64,000 bases of DNA from Prorocentrum cordatum (lineage: Eukaryota > Sar > Dinophyceae > Prorocentrales > Prorocentraceae): contig CAUYUJ010015027.1 in assembly GCA_963575745.1 (NCBI GenBank), positions 419,796 through 483,795 of the forward strand, in the 5' to 3' direction. The notes under the pieces are model-generated. The model was not told the origin of the DNA and made no database searches. It worked only from the letters and a program-made list of their open reading frames with translations. Shown here in pieces: positions 18,309 to 29,474 of the stretch. Within the stretch, counting starts at the first letter, position 1. Each line of letters opens with the position of its first letter. Both the position numbers and the translations under genes were made by a program.

Positions 18309-20224
18309 ATGGCAAAACGCAAGCGTAGATCTGCCTACAGCAAGGCGCAGAGCGCGCATGGACCTGCAGCCGCTGCTCGCGCTAGGGGTGCTGGGGCCAG
18401 CTTGTTCGAGAAGTTGTTGGGGATGTATGGGACATCGAAGTTATCGGCAACTGATGTTTGTATCTTGTGCCACTATGCGGCACTTGCTGGCACGCCAGGT
18501 GCGAAGTTTTCGAAGTGCGCCATGGCGCCAGGGGCCGCAAGCGGAGCATATAAACGATATTTGAGAATTGTTCTTCCGAACGCGGGCCCCTTCTATTTCT
18601 TAGGCATGCCATCAGATGTTCGTGGACATCCAGAGATTCGGTATCACAAGCTTCCGATATCTTTGGCATTCAACTCCTTGTCGGATGAGGTGTCTCAAGA
18701 CGCCAGCATGAGCCAGATGCTTACAGAAGGCGTCGATGATCCACACAGTCCGCTTTCGTGTCGTGCCTACACGTCGAACCAGATCGTCAAAACATCATCG
18801 AGGAAACAGGTGTTCGGCCCGTTCCTATCGCAGTTTACTTGGACGGAGTCCGTTACGCTGCCCCAGGCGCTGGCAAGCAAGACTCGATACTAGGAACATC
18901 ATTCATTAGCCCTTCAAGTAACAAGAGGCACTTGAGCGTAGTGGCCCGAACAGGTGACTTCTGTGATTGTGGTTGTCATATATCTGGTGTAGCCATTACT
19001 CCATCCTGTCCCAGATAAAGTGGCAATTGCAAGTGATGAAATCAGGAGAGCCCCCGCCCGTGCGCCACGACGGCTCCCCTTGGGACCCTGGAGACCCGTT
19101 GGTTCATTCGAAGCCCCTCGCGGCCAGGTTTGTGATGATCTATCTGAAAGGGGATTGTGCAGAATGGGCTAAGACCTTGGCGTTGAGCTCGTGGGCGTCG
19201 TATTATAATTGCTGTCCCATGTGTCCAGCGCCGCTCGACTCTCCACGTCTTGTTTGAAGGGTTCATGGACCATGGGGGACTGCCATTCGCAGATAGAGAT
19301 GAGAGCGAGTATGAGGAGGCATGCGCTGGGTGCGAGATCATCGTCGATGTTCGAACTGAGGCTATGCGAGACCAGATTCGTCGCCGTCTTTCGTTCGAGC
19401 CAGGTGGTAAGTACAAGGGTCTCACAATCTTGTCTGACATAGACGACGGGTGCGTTCATTTGCGAGTTGGTGACAGGGTGGATCTTTCCGAGGGTCCCGA
19501 CACACACCGGTTCGACACGAAACCCATCCCGTTCAGGTGTTGTTTCTGGAGGGGGCGTTATCACGGTGATAAGCTCGTGCATTGGCCAACGCATCGGTGC
19601 CCACTCTTCGATCCGAGCATCTGTGCCTCGCCGCAGAGCGTCCTCGCGATCGACACGCTCCACTCTGTATACCTGGGGTCAGTGCATAGAGTGGTGTCAA
19701 CGGTCTTGCGGCGAACGATCGAGGCGAACCCATGGGGCATTGTCGGGGGGGCCAAGGCGACTTCGAGGCTCGGATGTCGCCGCCTCGAAGCTGATATGTA
19801 TGCATGGTTCGACTCGGAACACATTCCACACGATCGTCGGCTCGGGGGACTGAAACTATCCATGTTAGGTCCAGGGTCTTCAGGGTTGCCGCACACAGGT
19901 GGCCCAATGAGTACCAAAGCAGCGGAGTCTGGGATCCTGCTGAGATTTTGCAGCCGCGTTCTTGACAAATATTCTGGGCAATACGAGCACGGACACCTCG
20001 CAGTTGCAGTTCGCTCCCTGATCGCTTGGTTGGATGTCTGTCACGAAGCACCGATGCGTTTGAATTCTCGAGAATACCGATATTTACTAGACAATTGCGC
20101 GAGGCACATGTTTGCTTGCCGTGACGCTGGTATCAAGCGGACGGCGAAACACCACCTCTTTTGCCACCTCTCAATAAGGTCACAGGGCAGATTGTTCGAA
20201 ATACGTAGTCGAGCCACGGCGTAG
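18309..20224 (+). pseudogene. Frameshifted copy of a repeated dinoflagellate gene family
   Basis: Starts at ATG 18309 (MAKRKRRSAYSK). Frame 1 runs to the CRAYTSNQIV region. A shift near 18785 opens a frame with YLDGVRYAAPGAGKQDSILG and RTGDFCDCGC. A shift near 18970 gives WCSHYSILSQIKWQL, VRHDGSPWDP and YLKGDCAEWAKTLAL with YYNCCPMCPA. A shift near 19230 gives SEYEEACAGCEIIVDV, RCCFWRGRYHGDKLVH, PLFDPSIC and SVLAIDTLHSVYLGSVHR to a stop at 20224. The ordered blocks (YLDGVR, CxCGC, WLKGDxAE, CxxCxA, DTLHxxYLG) match, from memory, a high-copy dinoflagellate family that may be transposase-derived; that origin is my inference. All breaks are single-base, so the gene is dead or mis-assembled. Confidence 0.6.
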
Positions 20225-21428
20225 GGGTGAGGAGAAGGAGTGGTGAGAGGAGAAGAAGGAGGAGAGGGAGAGGATACGAGGAGGCACGGAGCAAGAGTGA
20301 TATAATGGAGAGATCGAGGAGCGATGCCATGCTACACGCCATTGCACATGTAATTCGCCGCACACACGGCAGCTGGAGAGATGATAGAGAGAGACCCAAC
20401 AACCAAAACAAACGATGCATGATGAGAGAGAGGGCGAACGATATTGAGTGGAGAGCGATGCATGATCAATGCGCGGGCGCGCTAGCCTTGTGCCACGCGT
20501 TCTCGGGCGCCCGATACCTCCACTCCCAATCAGGGCCAAGGGTAGTGCGAAGCTCTTCCCAAGCGTGCGAGTCATGTCTGATGCCTTCAGGGTGAGATCG
20601 CCGATGCATCGGATAGACGATCATCGCCCACGCATCGGCGATTCAACATGAACGCACAAGCACGCATGACAATCACCGTCCCTCCCCATTGCTGTGGACA
20701 TATGGGTTGATAACACCTCGCGCCCTGTCCCCTGGGTGGAAGGCGGGAGGGGCATGGGGCGGAGGGGCAGGGAATAGAGCGTATGGGGCCAAGGCGGATA
20801 CGGAGGTGCGCCAATCTTGTAAGCTAACAGTTCTACTTCGCTATCCGATTTTTCATGATGGTAATGCCCATCTGGGCCAGTGCAAGGGCTCCGCGGCGCG
20901 TGTCTGATGACTTCCCAGGGGTCATATATGTCTAAATATAAGCGGGCGCCTTGAGGCAGGCACGGGGGCGCGTGAGCCGAGCAGGGGGCAACTGGCGCCG
21001 CGACGTCGGGCCAGTACCTTTCGGAGGGGGAGGCGCGAGAGGTTAAGGGGCCCCACCAGCTGGGGCAGGGGGATGGCATGGAAGCGTGGGAGGGTAGGAT
21101 GGGAGAGATAACAGGTGGCGCCATCCCGAACAAAATAGCCGAGGCCATTTGGTTCACCCCCTCGCCCCGCCCTCCACCCCCATCACCACCCCGCCCTGCA
21201 TAGCGGCCTACTTGATAGATATCCCACCCCTACCCTCCAGGTCTTGGGTCATGGGGAACCCGTCATCATATTCAACATTCACTGACGAGGGCTTAAATTT
21301 CTTACTGAGAACTGCAGCCCAGCATAGTCACAGAGCAACGATGGAAGAGAATGTGCACAACGCGTATTTGATCATTGGGATGCTCGAGCTCAATAGGTAC
21401 TTGTTTGGCTCGGGTAAATAATTGTACT
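20225..21428. other. Intergenic stretch with a short inverted repeat
   Basis: Starts with a GAGG-rich tract (20227-20290). ATCGCCGATGC (20598-20608) pairs with GCATCGGCGAT (20632-20642), an 11-bp stem with a 23-nt loop. The rest is GC-rich with no convincing gene. A frame at 21250-21420 (ENVHNAYLIIGMLELNRYLF) is weakly protein-like and could be a 5' exon of the next gene. Confidence 0.4.
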
Positions 21429-24095
21429 ATGGCAGAGCTTGGTCATGGCGTTCCCCATTGGGTGCTCGAGCTTGCTCGAGAACTAGCTGGCGGCACCGAC
21501 TTGCACGCTGGTGTTTCTTCTTCTTCTTCGGACTGCATCGTCAATCTCGCGCGGGATGCTGTGAGCAAGTGGTTGTCGGACGGCGTCCCGTCGAGCAGGA
21601 CGCTCAATGTATTCGAGGTTTTTTGCGGACAAGGCAGGGTGTGCGAGGCCGTGGTTGGCCTCGGTGGAACGGCTCGCGGTTTCGACAGGACCAGTGGGGC
21701 AGCAACAGGACACAAAAGGGCCATGGCAATCTCGCCCCACACTATACACCAATATACACATAATACTAAGCCGATGCATCAGCCAGCTGATCACGCAAAC
21801 GATGCATTGGCGATGCACGCGCACAGGAACACGCAAAAGACTCCTCACATAAACTACTAATAAATTTCGCGTAAACTACTCATAAAATACACATGCTTCA
21901 CGCACGTTGCAGGCAGCAGGGGTGGTTGCAGGGGGAGCACTGTAGATGACTTGGGGAGAGGGTGAAGGGGGTGCGGCGCAAGGGGGTCTACACACTGGAA
22001 CGACGCAGGATGACATCGACTGGGGGGGGTACCACATTGACATCGGGTGCCGCGAATCCACCTCCCTCCCCCCGTCCGCAACATCTATATTCAAGAAGCG
22101 CGGCGGACCCATTTTAGACACGGGCACGCTCCATATTACATGTTGGCACGTTCTGATGCAAATGAGATGACCATGGGGAACAGTGGGGGGAAGGGGTCCT
22201 TCGCGTTAGCTTGGAACATGCGGCACCCATGCTGGTGGTGGGTCGCTGGGGCCGAGGGGCTCCACAGGATCATATTTGAAAACCTGCTCCCGATCGTTTA
22301 TGGAGACTTTGCCCGCGCCCGTGGCGCGCGGGCTTTATCGCGTGGGAAGATGGTGAGCCGATGGAGGATTCGCCTGCCGATGAAGATGAATGGTTGCGCC
22401 TTGACATTGACGCCCTCGAGTAGCGAGGGCGGCAATTCCAAGACCAATGCCACGACCAACACGCAACCCTCACCACATAGCGCCTCGCTAGATCGGCTTC
22501 CGAAAATCCGTTCGCTGCCGCGTTTTGTTTTGATGGGCCCAAGCTGCCATAGTACGTCTCGCCCTCGCCGACCCCTCCTCCGCCCCATCCTCTCCCTCCC
22601 CCTCCTGTTCCCCCCCGTCTCCTCCTACGCCCCTCTCCTCCTCCCTCCCTCCTCCGCCCTTCTCCCCCCCCCCGTTCTCATCCTCTTCCTCCTCGTTCTG
22701 GGGCCAGGAGTTGCAGAAAACGGCGTGGGAGTTCAAGGCCAACGGCGCCCCGACCCCGGTGAGCTCCCCAAATCTACCCATCCCGCCCCAGCTCGCACCG
22801 CCCGAGGACGTGCGACGCCTCCGAGGACATCTGCACCTTGTCGGGCGTCCTGTGGGCGGCGTGGAGCACCCTCTCAATCGTGCCAGCTGGCACGCTGATG
22901 CGGGAGCCTGAGTGTGCAACGTGGCTCAACATGTGCATGGGCCACACCCGCAGGGATCGCTCCGACTGGTGGGGCAACGAATCTCGCGCGGACGTCAGGG
23001 CTGCCAACCACACTGCTGCTGTCACGCAGGGGCCTTAACCGACAACGTGGGGGGCAGGGCAGGGGAGGGGGAGGAGGATGAGGAGGAGGAGGAGGAGGAG
23101 GAGGAGGAGGAGGAGGAGGAGCGGGGGGAGGAGGAAAAAGGGATGGAAGGATAATGACGGAAATGGCGAGAGAGTCAGCAGGGACAAGGCAATCAAGGAC
23201 CGCGCGTGCACGGGATGGATCGAGCAGCAAAACCAGGGATGATCATCTGCACAATGCGCGGGAAGTCGGAAGGGATAACATCATAGGGGAAGGAGGGGGA
23301 GGGGTCGCGGGGTAGGACTCAAAACGACGGGAGGGGGTGGGTAAGAGGGGGGCGGTCGGAAATGGAAACGGAGGAGATTAAGGAGGATGCAGAGCAGAGG
23401 CGAGGAGCAAAGGCGAGAGCAGGTGGCGGAGGTGGACGAGGAGGAAGTGGGGGAGGCGGCAGTGGGAGTAGAGGGACGGCGAGGAGAAACAGCCCCCCCT
23501 CCGCCCGTGTTACACCGCTTCCGTGTATACCGCCACGACCCTGCCCTAGTATGTTGCTGCTTTGCCCTGCGCATCCACTCCTGCCGATCCGAATTCGTCC
23601 ACCTCTCGGTTACGATTGGATGTGTGTGTGTGTTGGGCGCTGCGACCGCTGAGGTCATTCCTGTTCCTTCTCGCCGACAGCAGGGGCGTGCACGTCGTGC
23701 TGGAACAGTCCACTGGCTCGATACTGTTTGATGTGCCGCACGTGATGTAAACCCTGCAAGTCGTGCATGCGCATCGCATCGCAACCCACCTCGGCGGGTT
23801 TGGCGCAAAGTCGCTGAAACCCGTGACCCTTTTCACGTCGCACGACGAGGGCCGTGCGACTAGTCTTTTGCGTGTGTCGCGCACAGTGGCGCTGGCCTTC
23901 ATCAAGGAGTCCAGCAGTTCGGGCGAACGCCGTCTCGTTCGGCACACCTCTCGGGCATCTGCCGAATCTGGCTCAGAGAGCGGGTGGGGGTCCGCCACTG
24001 GCACGTGGATCAGCGGCGCGCAGGGCCAGAGGGCCAGCGCGCAGTATCCTCCTGCGTTTGCCATGGAGGTAGCCAAACTCATTTTGAATATTTGA
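21429..24095 (+). pseudogene. Multi-exon gene with a SAM-methyltransferase-like motif, interrupted by a stop
   Basis: Four coding blocks. (1) 21429 to about 21715: MAELGHGVPHWVLELAREL, SSRTLNVFEVFCGQG and a segment ending TARGFDRTSG; FEVFCGQG resembles motif I (E-x-F-x-G-x-G) of class I SAM-binding folds. (2) About 22172-22255: GSFALAWNMRHPCWWW. (3) 22826 to about 23029: DICTLSGVLWAAWSTLSIVP, ECATWLNMCMGHTRR, WWGNESRADVRAANHT. (4) About 23655-24095: GVHVVLEQSTGSILFDVPHV, then in-frame TAA 23748-23750, then LQVVHAHRIATHLGGFGAKS, LKPVTLFTSHDEG and WISGAQGQRASAQYP. The order fits a repeated dinoflagellate family that I recall as uncharacterised. Introns are CTCC- or GGA-rich. Exon ends are approximate. 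Confidence 0.55.
23748..23750 (+). other. In-frame TAA inside a continuous coding block
   Basis: The frame ...ILFDVPHVM, stop, TLQVVHAHRIATHLGG continues open for 345 nt after the stop with clear protein character. A nonsense mutation is therefore more likely than a natural end. Confidence 0.75.
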
Positions 24096-25090
24096 GCAGA
24101 TCGAGGGACCGCCAACGATTCACGTAGGAGGCAACGTAACTCATGGTAGTGATGCGGGCGAGGAGGAGGATGAGGAGACTCAGGCGGAGGACGACGACAA
24201 CGTTGCGTAGGAGTGGGGGCGGCAGCCAAGGAGGGAGGAATGTGAGGAGGAGGTGGAGGACGAGGAGGTGGAAGAGGGTGGTGGGAACAAGGTGTGGAGG
24301 GAGGAGGAGGAGGAGGAGAAGGAACAGGAGGAGGGGGAGGAGCAGGAGGAGCGTGAGGAATGGGAGGGTGAGAAGACGGAGGAGGGGGAGGAGGAGGAGG
24401 AAGAGGAGGAGGAGGAGGAAGAGGAGGATGAGGAGGAGAAGGAGGAGGAGGAGGAGGAGGAGAAGGAGGAGGAGGAGGGGGAGGACGAGGAGGATGAGGA
24501 GGAGGGGTACTTAAGCACAGACACAAAAGAGAAGTGGCGGTCCTCGTGGCTCTCCTGCCCCGCTGCCGCGAGTGCATCTCGTTGGCGCTCTCGACCCCGC
24601 GCAAGCAAAAAGCAGGCAGGCAGGGCAGGCGCGACGCGATCGACCCCGAGGGCGGATTGACGATCCCCTGTGCGATCCCCTTGTTTTCACCAGTCACCGA
24701 TCCTCCTGGCCGCAATTCGGGCGGCCAGGAAGATGGGCGACACTGGCGTTGGGAGGGTCCCGCTGTTAAGGGCTGGGGTGCCCCACCTCGTCATCTCCCC
24801 CTGATCACCCCTCCCCCTTTACAGACCTCCGAGGGGAAATCGATGGTGACGATGAGTTTAAAATAGTGTCATACATGATGGTGGCGATGGTGCAGCTGGT
24901 GTCGTGCAATCACATTGGGAAACAATGCCGATCATCGTCTCGCTTGTGGAGAAAGGCACATTCGCGCGTTCGATGTTTGACTGGTCCTGCAACGCATAGC
25001 AAATCATAGCGTAGCATAGCATATACTATCATGAAATACAATAAAATAATATAACATAAAAATTACATGAATTTTAACATAACAGGTGTT
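24096..25090. other. Low-complexity stretch dominated by a GGA tract
   Basis: 24230-24510 is an almost pure purine (GGA/GAA)n tract. All its open frames are Glu- or Arg-only on the plus strand and Ser/Pro on the minus strand. 24996-25040 contains AGCATAGC repeats. No gene is recognised. Confidence 0.6.
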
Positions 25091-25099
25091 TCTTAATTT

Positions 25100-25800
25100 A
25101 AGATGCTGAGTGCCTCTGGGAATAGGATTTCTTTTTGGGAAGGATGTTAATTGGACTTCGCTGGAGAATTTTAATTTGATTCCTTCTGTAGCGGTAGCAA
25201 TCCGTTTGTACACGATTTTGTTAGATTTTTTTTTGCAAACGATTCGATCATACTCCTTTGATGGTGGTATTCATGAGATTTCTTTTGAACAGGTTCCAAT
25301 TGGATTTCTTTGTCCCGGGCCCACGCAGAAATCCTCTCGCGGCGGATGACAGACAGGTTCTTGTGTTCCATAATTGGCAGCAACAGGAATCTTGTTGCAC
25401 CGGATTACAATGTGATGCCGAATGTCGTTGCATTTTTTCCGTTCTCTCCCCTCACCCCACCCCCAAGAGTTGTTCAGTAGTTATTATTGTTTGCTGTGTT
25501 GTTGTATGTTTCCCGGATGGTTCATTCTGTTCCGTGCGTCCCTTTGCTTATGCGGGGAGGAGGGCTCTTTCTCATCCGAGGCGATTGCAAAAGGATTTTC
25601 TGCTGCTGCGAATTGCAACAGCATTTCTTTTGCGCTGGTTACATCAGGATTCTCTTTGTCGCGGGTGACAAAAGGATTCCTTTTGTGGCGGGCGACAACG
25701 GATTCCACTTGTAGCGGGCTGCGGAAGGATCTTTTTGGAGGCGGGTTTCAGAATTATCTGTCCGTGGTTTGCAACAGAATTCTTCTTGTGGCTGATTAGA
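25100..25800. repeat. Direct array of the ~30-nt GGATTCCTTTTG unit
   Basis: Degenerate units such as AGGATTCCTTTTGTGGCGGG recur about every 25-35 nt in one orientation. This is the same family as the inverted array at 6.5-8.25 kb. Confidence 0.65.
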
Positions 25801-25939
25801 ACATGAACTATTTTGTGGCTCTGCGCGACAAAACTTATCGCCGCTGCTTACAGCAGGATTGTATTGTTTTGAATTGCAGAGGGACCCGTTTGTGGCGGAT
25901 TACAGAAGGATGTTTGTCGTGGCGTTGTCGCGGTGCACA

Positions 25940-26190
25940 GTGGGTCCACCCACCCCACCCACAGCCGCCCCCCCTCGTCATCCGGACCCCCCCCACCCCA
26001 CCCACCCACCGTCGTCCAGCCCCCTACCCCCGCCCACAGCCGCCCCACCACACCCACCCACCGTCGTCCCATCACCCACACCCATAGTCGTTTCATACCC
26101 CCTTCCACCTTCGCCCCACCACCCACGCACACCGTCGACCCACCACCCCCACCCAAAGTTTTTTGCATCCCCCCCCACTATCGTCCCACA
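25940..26190. repeat. CCACCC-rich simple repeat
   Basis: Imperfect CCCACC and CCCACCCACC runs on the plus strand. The Pro/His and Gly/Val/Trp peptides they read are artefacts of composition. Confidence 0.8.
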
Positions 26191-26469
26191 TCCGACCCAA
26201 ACGCCGCAAACCACCACAATATATTGTATGATGAATGATGGTTTGATGAATGCGGGTTTGCCGAACGATGTTTGGATTATTGTATTGGGTGAATAAGTTT
26301 TGGGTGAGTTTTTTTCCGATCACTCGTATATCGTGTTTTATCGTACCGCTTGCCGTCTACCATCACGCACCACAGTGATATGTCACAGTATGCGTTGCTG
26401 TTTAGTAGTATATCATGGTCTATCGCGTATGGTATTAGAGAATCCGCTGCTTGACCGCAACATTGCCGA

Positions 26470-26840
26470 GAGAAAAAAAACGGAATTTGAGGGAAATGAG
26501 TATGGATATGGTGATCGATATGGAGATGGAGATGGAGATGGGGATGGGGATGGGGATGGAGATCGGGATGGGGATGGGAACGCGGATGGAGATGGAAATG
26601 GGAGGGAGAGGCAGGCATAGAAGAAAGATGGAAGTGGGTAGGCGTTGGACGGGAGGAGGCACGAAGAAAGGGCAGGAATGGGAGACGAGGAGGGAGTTAA
26701 TGAGGAGAGGGGAAACATACGGAGAAAAGGGCAGGAGGGAGAGAGGGGAGCATGAGGGAGGGGAAAGGAAAAAGGAACGATAGTGGAATGAGAACGCTGA
26801 GAAAAAAGGAGAGAGAGAGAGAGAGGAAGGAAACGGAACG
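26470..26840. repeat. Purine-rich GATGGG/GGAGA tract
   Basis: 26515-26600 is a GGAGAT/GGGGAT hexamer-like run, followed by GGGAGA purine sequence to about 26840. Noncoding. Confidence 0.75.
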
Positions 26841-27049
26841 GATGAAGGAGACGGGGAGGGTATGTGATTTGAGTATCTTGTGGTAGTCCGTATGTTCAGA
26901 CCATTTCTGCGATCCATAACGAGCGGGGGAGAAGTAGCAGCGAAAGAAAGCAAGCATACAAAAGAAAGAAGCAACCGAAGAGGAAAACGACGATGGGAGT
27001 CCAAGAACGCACCCCCACAATCCCCCGGACTCCAAAACTCAGGACAAGT

Positions 27050-27660
27050 TGATGTTGAACACATCCGTTGTTGAAGGATGCCCCGAGCGAAATCACAATG
27101 TTTAGAAGGTTGGTTTGGGCCGTCTTGACGCCCTTGCGATAGTGTTTCCGAGACGATGTCACAGCCGAAGTTTATCAAAAGACGATACCATGTTTGGCAT
27201 TTGTTTGAGGATGTCCTTGGCGAAATCGTCATGCTTGGCAGTCTTCAGGGCGCTCTTGGGGCCATCTCAGGGTCCTGTTTGGGCTCGTCTTCCTTCGTCT
27301 TGAAACACTTCGGTAACGATATCAAAGCGACGTTGGGAACGTGCCAGTGTTGTGAGCAGGTCCCTTTCGAAATAGACACTTTTAGAAACGACGCCAAATA
27401 TACATCAAAGTTGGTCTGTCGTGCGCCTCTCAACGTCCCGAGGATGGCTCGAACGAGAGCGCAGGTTTCAACATCAGAGGTAGTAGAACACCTATGCCGA
27501 CATGTTTTTGTTGGCGAGGACGTCTCAGGCGAAACGCCCATGTTCGAAAATATGAAGAGAAAACGCGACTTCCCAGATGTTGAGGATGTCCCAGGCGAAA
27601 CCTTTGTTTGTGTTAAGAGCGCTGTCGCGAAGATGTCATGTTTGTGAGGATGCCACAGGC
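27050..27660. repeat. Dispersed composite repeat, copy 2
   Basis: 27052-27300 is homologous to 6046-6290, and 27207-27620 is homologous to 31865-32275, in the same order and orientation. It contains the GAGGATGTC...GCGAAA motif at 27207, 27514 and 27582. In one frame the motif reads EDVSGET or EDVPGET, but no longer protein is supported. Confidence 0.8.
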
Positions 27661-27814
27661 GAAACTGTCATCCGGAGGAGCCTGACCGGACCAGAACGGG
27701 AAGTGTTGCTTTTGTCTGTGAAGTTTGTAAGAGAATGTCCCCGTGAGATTGTCACAGACATTCGGGGACGAAGCACCCACGACCAGCATAACTGATGGCA
27801 GCTTATTGTCTTGG

Positions 27815-27868
27815 GCTGCCGTTCTCCTGTAACCTGCCGTGTTCCTGCGGTCTGCCGTGCTCCCGTGG
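27815..27868. repeat. Left remnant of the 18-20-bp minisatellite
   Basis: Three units of CTGCCGTGYTCCTGYGGT type end exactly where the retroposed unit begins. The same repeat resumes at 30803 beyond the insertion. Confidence 0.8.
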
Positions 27869-28039
27869 TTAAAGTTAAAGTTAAAGACGGGGCCTTCAAG
27901 GCACAGGGAAGGGGAGGAAAACGGGGGCAGGGCCAGGCGGGACCAAAGTTCCCGAGAGACGCCGAGTCCCAAGCAAAGCCAGACACGCGAGCCTACTCAC
28001 AAGGGAGCAGCAGGCGCTGGCGGAAGGGCAGGGAAGCCT

Positions 28040-29440
28040 TCACTCACTCTCAGACTCCAGGCCGCGGCGCGCCAGACGGCGGCGGACCCTGCGGCTCATC
28101 TGGCCGTCGCAGGCCGCTGCGCCCGCGGCAGCGCTCTCCTCCTCGGTGGCCTCGTTTGCGCCGAGGGGCCCAGCACTCGTCGGGCCTGGACGCTGCTGGG
28201 GCAGGCTGGCAGCCGCAGCCTCCTCCGCCAGCTCCGCCGCAGGGGCCGCTGGGCCGCTGCCAGAGCTGCTGGCCGCAGCTGAGGCCTCGCCTAAAGGCTC
28301 CGCTTCCATGCCGAGCCATTCCAGGTAGCGCTCCTGGGCGTGCCCTGGCACGGGTCCTTGCGAGCGCAAGGCAGGGATGCCCTCTCCTTTCACTCTCTGC
28401 TTGTCCGCTCGCGGCCTGCCTCCAGGATGGAGCCCTCGCTCCCACAGGCTGCGCTGATTCCTGCCTGACTTGTTGGTCAGGTAGCTGGGCCCTGAGCACT
28501 GCACCTTCAGGCGAGACTTGCCTCCTGCGTGGCTGCCCAGCACCTTGTAGGCGCCACACTTGGAGCAGGCCACGATCTCCTGGGTGTCCTCGCCTTCGCC
28601 CGCGCAGGCGTAGCTGAGCACGTGCCCCAGGATGCTGAAGGCGACAGCGGTAGCCGAGAGGGCTGCCGTATTGCTCCCTGTCGAGCGGCTGCTCTCCAGG
28701 CGTGGCCGATTGGCAGGAGCGCCACCGCCGAGGGCCTCCAGCCAGAGGAGGCTCCGCAGCCGCAGCGGCCAGCACCTGGCGGCGCTCGCCAGCAGGAGGG
28801 AGCCCTTCGCTACTCTTGGCCGAGCCGTCGAGGTACAGCTTGCCCTTGAGCCTGCCATCGATTGGCTGCCGAAGCCTCCAGACCCTCATCGTCCAGTGTG
28901 CGTTGGAGATGTAGGTAGGCACCTCGCGCGTGCTGCCCCTTCACGTACAGCTCGATTCCTGGCCCGAGCCGTTGTCCGATGGCGTCCCCGAACGACAGCC
29001 GCAGCAAGAGGGGGTCGCAGCTGAGCTTCTGCCTCTCATGGCGGTTGGAGGCCTGCAGGGCAACCGAGCTTGCCTCAAAGCTCATCGCCCGAGGCCCGAG
29101 GAACATGGGATCGAACCCGTCGCCGAGGTCCACGACCATGCTCCGCTCCGACTCGAAGTACCAGCCGAACCGCTCCCGGGACCGCACCACCGCGTCGGCG
29201 GGCGAGGCACAGCGCACCGCAGTGGCGGCCCTGGCGCGCCTGGCTGCTGCTGCCTCCAGCCTCCGAGCGCGTAGGGTCGCTCCATTCGCTGGTGCCGAAC
29301 ACGTGGGCCCCGACCTCGTTCTCCTCCGCGCCCTGGGGCATGAGGACAATGCTGGGCCCTGCGGCGTGCCCCAGGTACCTGGGCGGGTCGCTGACGTCGA
29401 TGCCATGGGACTCCACCAGGGCGCCTTCGACGTGGCCGCA
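28040..29440 (-). pseudogene. Downstream protein of the retroposed unit (frame-broken)
   Basis: Coherent protein is spread over several frames. 29440-29300: HGIDVSDPPRYLGHAAGPSI and GAHVFGTSEWSDPTR. About 29230-28910: RFGWYFESERSMVVDLGDGF, FLGPRAMSFEASSVALQ. About 28920-28815: YISNAHWTMRVWRLRQ and GKLYLDGSAK, where LDGS resembles the first strand of an RNase H domain. About 28680-28040: GEDTQEIVACSKCGAYKVLG, a C-terminal zinc ribbon (CxxC), then a charged tail to a stop. These are post-RT LINE features by my reading. At least three frame changes make it nonfunctional. Confidence 0.45.
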
Positions 29441-29474
29441 CTCGTGCTGGTGCAGGCCCGCCGCGCAGGTCTCA

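Noticed and set aside
21402-21419. TTTGGCTCGGG just upstream of ATG 21429 as a DinoSL remnant
   Set aside because: About 11 of 22 positions match the leader, too few to call.
24250-24510. Glu-rich and Ser-rich open frames over the GGA tract
   Set aside because: Trinucleotide composition alone keeps these frames open; there is no unique sequence inside.
25921-26296. Pro/His-rich open frames
   Set aside because: Artefacts of the CCACCC simple repeat.
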